Assembly (NCBI RefSeq): GCF_021018805.1
Contig: NC_086248.1
Location: 27,474,922 to 27,538,921, forward strand
Reading direction: 5' to 3'
DNA: 64,000 nt
Source of the DNA: Prinia subflava
Taxonomy: Eukaryota > Chordata > Aves > Passeriformes > Cisticolidae
A program made the translations under genes and the position numbers. Of this stretch, positions 61,801 to 64,000 are shown piece by piece; position 1 is the stretch's first letter, and each line of letters begins with the position of its first letter. The notes beneath the pieces were generated by a model, which was not told the origin of the DNA, did no database searches, and saw only the letters and a list, made by a program, of their open reading frames with translations.

Positions 61801-64000
61801 AAGGAGTTTAAAACCTAATTTTATACAGGAGTTTCAAACTTTGAATGCTTGTCAAACTGAAACAATCAGAAACTTTCATTCCAAAATGTCTTTACTCCAG
61901 TTGCTACCTCCACTTTTCAAAATTTATGTGGCCCAGAGAAAACCAGATTGTGTATCCCTTGGCAAAATTTTGACTTGAACTCTGCAACTTTTCAGCTGAA
62001 TCCTATAGAGTTGATATCAGTAATAACAATCTGCAATGGGGTGAAGCCTGCCTGAAAGCACTGCTATGTCATTAGATGATGCTGGTATGTGACAGGAAAA
62101 CAAGGAAAATAACAGTAACTTAATTGAGGTGAGGTTTTCCCAAAAACTGTAGATTATGTCTTCCCTGTTCTAATGTTTTTTATAGATAAAGTTTATATAA
62201 AAATAATATTTATGTCTAATATATGTTACATATTGACAATATATATTACATATCTATATATAGCAGGGTTGGGGGAAGGGACAAAAACAGACCCAAAAAT
62301 AAACCTATAGATGAATTCTTAACAACTCCTCATCTGTATACCATACTTGAGGTAGAGGACAGAAGTTGATAGCAACTTGTGCAACAATTACTTTTGATGT
62401 TGGATAAGTCACAGAAATTTGTCTGGGGTGATGGGACCAGCAAGGCTATCACCAGCTTTTGAGACATTAGAAAGTAAAAAACAAGGAAAAACAGTAGTCT
62501 TGTGCAGAGAACAGATGCACAGATATCCAACCATTTGCTTAAGGCACAGAATTTTCTAACTACTCTTAAAGTGTCACCAGATATAGACACCCCTAGTATG
62601 CTTTAAAAAACTGCTATATGAAACATACACCTCAAAGATTCTTGTGTCTATCTATTGCAAAATTTGGTAGCAGTTTTGTCTTTCTTTATGTTCTTCCTGG
62701 CTAGAGAGTACAACCACAAAACCAAGTCTCTTGCCACAACTCTTGGTAGATAAAGATGATTCAAACCCATTTTCTGGGATGCAAGGCAATACCCAAACAC
62801 CCTTTTATGAGAAAAAAAATTAAATGCATTTAGAATAATGCTGCTCCTTCTTGTTCAAGCAGGGCTACTCTACATATTGTTACATATTGTAGCATAGGAT
62901 CCAGTATGCCAAAGGAGAATGAGTACTGTCTGTACTGAGGATCAGAAGTATCAAATTACTTAGCTAGTTACTTAAGAAAAGAGAGGACTGGGCTGGCATT
63001 TGAGATTTTTTTATACTATTCATGTTTAAATCCCTAAATTTTAAAGGAAAATTCAAACTATTATTTCAAAAAGTATATTCCTTTTGTGTGTGTGTATTGA
63101 TCCAGTTTAACTGTCTTCTATTTTTTAAATTTCAACTGAATATTAACTCTTTCACTCTAGTCTTTCTCACAAGGCAGTTAGAAATTTAGTTTGTGTTCTT
63201 GTTAACTTTTACTTACATTATCTTTGTATTCATGAGAGTTATTCTAACTACAGGGTGTACTTAGCATAATAACTCAATAATTCTGCAAAAGAAGTGAATA
63301 TTTCCAAAAATATTTACTGATACCTGGCCCTTCTAGGAAGAAGACACTTGAAGTCCTAATTCAGGCACCGAGACCCTGGAAAGATCAATATTAGAGTTTA
63401 ATGCATATCTTTTTCCCTATCAAGTAGTTACAGATGGCAATTTTATAGATCATCTTTTCAAGGAATCTATTTCTTTCAGTGTATAGTAAACTGATTCCAG
63501 TCCCTGAATCACATGTTCCAAACTGTGGTTTTCGGTTCAGTAACTTCACTCATAACTTCAAGGTATCTAGTTTTGATCTGGATTTTTCCATGGATTTTAA
63601 TCGTTCTGTATTGGAAAATTGTGAATGAGCTATACAATAAAACATGATATAATGAAAAGTTCTCTGCCTCAAAAATTTCAGCAGGAAAAAAAGCACAATT
63701 GAGAATAAATCTGCAGAGAATAATGGAAATTCAGTTGTGGTTGGCTAATAAGTACTTTCTCCATTACAGTTTAACAAATGTTTAATTAATTAACAGTTCT
63801 TGCATGCAGATATCAAATTACATATTAGAATTTAGACATATCTTAGTTTAACCAAACTGTGTCAAAGAACCCAGTTTCGAATAATAGCAGTAATTTTCAG
63901 CTCATTGGTGAGCACTGTGCTTTTAGAACTGCTGTACTTCTGTAGTAATTTACTGCAGAGAGAGGCTGAAGTAAATCAAAGAGGGATATAATTAGAATTA
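58822..64000. other. AT-rich non-coding stretch, nothing identified
   Basis: No gene, RNA or known repeat is recognised in these 5.2 kb. Small features are a tandem GATCTAGAAAC pair near 59986 and 59999, T-runs, and AT-rich sequence near 62215-62262. No open frame exceeds 86 codons. The window ends without any sign of an approaching gene. Confidence 0.5.

Noticed and set aside
1..64000. A novel multi-gene defence, biosynthetic or mobile system
   Set aside because: No gene clusters, conserved domains or operon structure exist in any frame. All structured content is explained by retroelements, simple repeats and a few unassigned short segments.

Overview
The window looks like intergenic or deep-intronic DNA from a songbird (passerine) nucleus. 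The background is AT-rich and non-coding, with a vertebrate-style scatter of decayed retroelements. The taxonomic call rests on the repeats. There are many CR1 LINE fragments with the typical avian 3' end, two SINEs made of a tRNA-Ile-like head joined to a CR1-like tail (the layout of TguSINE1, known from zebra finch and other passerines), and several avian endogenous-retrovirus solo LTRs. I found no protein-coding gene, rRNA, functional tRNA, CRISPR array or bacterial-type operon. The open reading frames are short and scattered. The longest ones lie in GC-rich LTR sequence or across a homopolymer and are best explained by composition.

Layout. 1-12 kb: AT-rich background with GT-rich low-complexity tracts (5.7 and 8.6 kb), a GC-rich pocket with a poly(A) signal (7.4-7.8 kb) and a possible spliced non-coding exon (10.2 kb). 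12-28 kb: SINEs at 12.2 and 16.1 kb, CR1 copies at 13.1, 23.5 and 27.4 kb, an LTR at 21.0 kb, a 16-bp-unit minisatellite at 21.6 kb and two GC-rich islands of unknown origin (17.7 and 20.2 kb). 28-33 kb: an old ERVL-type LTR with a different LTR nested inside it (28.4-29.6 kb), a 47-nt T homopolymer, then a solo LTR (32.1-32.8 kb) with a matching 5-bp target-site duplication and a perfect 46-bp tandem duplication in its promoter half. 34-40 kb: CR1 fragments and a large GC-rich LTR with two promoter-like modules (38.7-40.0 kb). 41-48 kb: a T/G tract, a solo LTR with a perfect 6-bp target-site duplication (43.7 kb), a CR1 3' end (45.9 kb), and a CR1 split by an 801-bp LTR with a perfect 5-bp duplication (46.5-47.7 kb). 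48-64 kb: a degenerate avian repeat, two LTRs of one ERVL family in opposite orientation (50.7 and 58.3 kb), one CR1, and unremarkable AT-rich DNA.

The elements do not form a working system; they record successive insertions. The insertion order can be read directly at 46.6 kb (LTR into an older CR1) and is inferred at 28.9 kb (LTR into an older LTR). The least explained signal is a 56-bp sequence present twice in inverted orientation 4.3 kb apart (26,404 and 30,738; 52 of 56 bases identical), which I cannot assign to a known element. Family names come from remembered consensus features, not from a database search.
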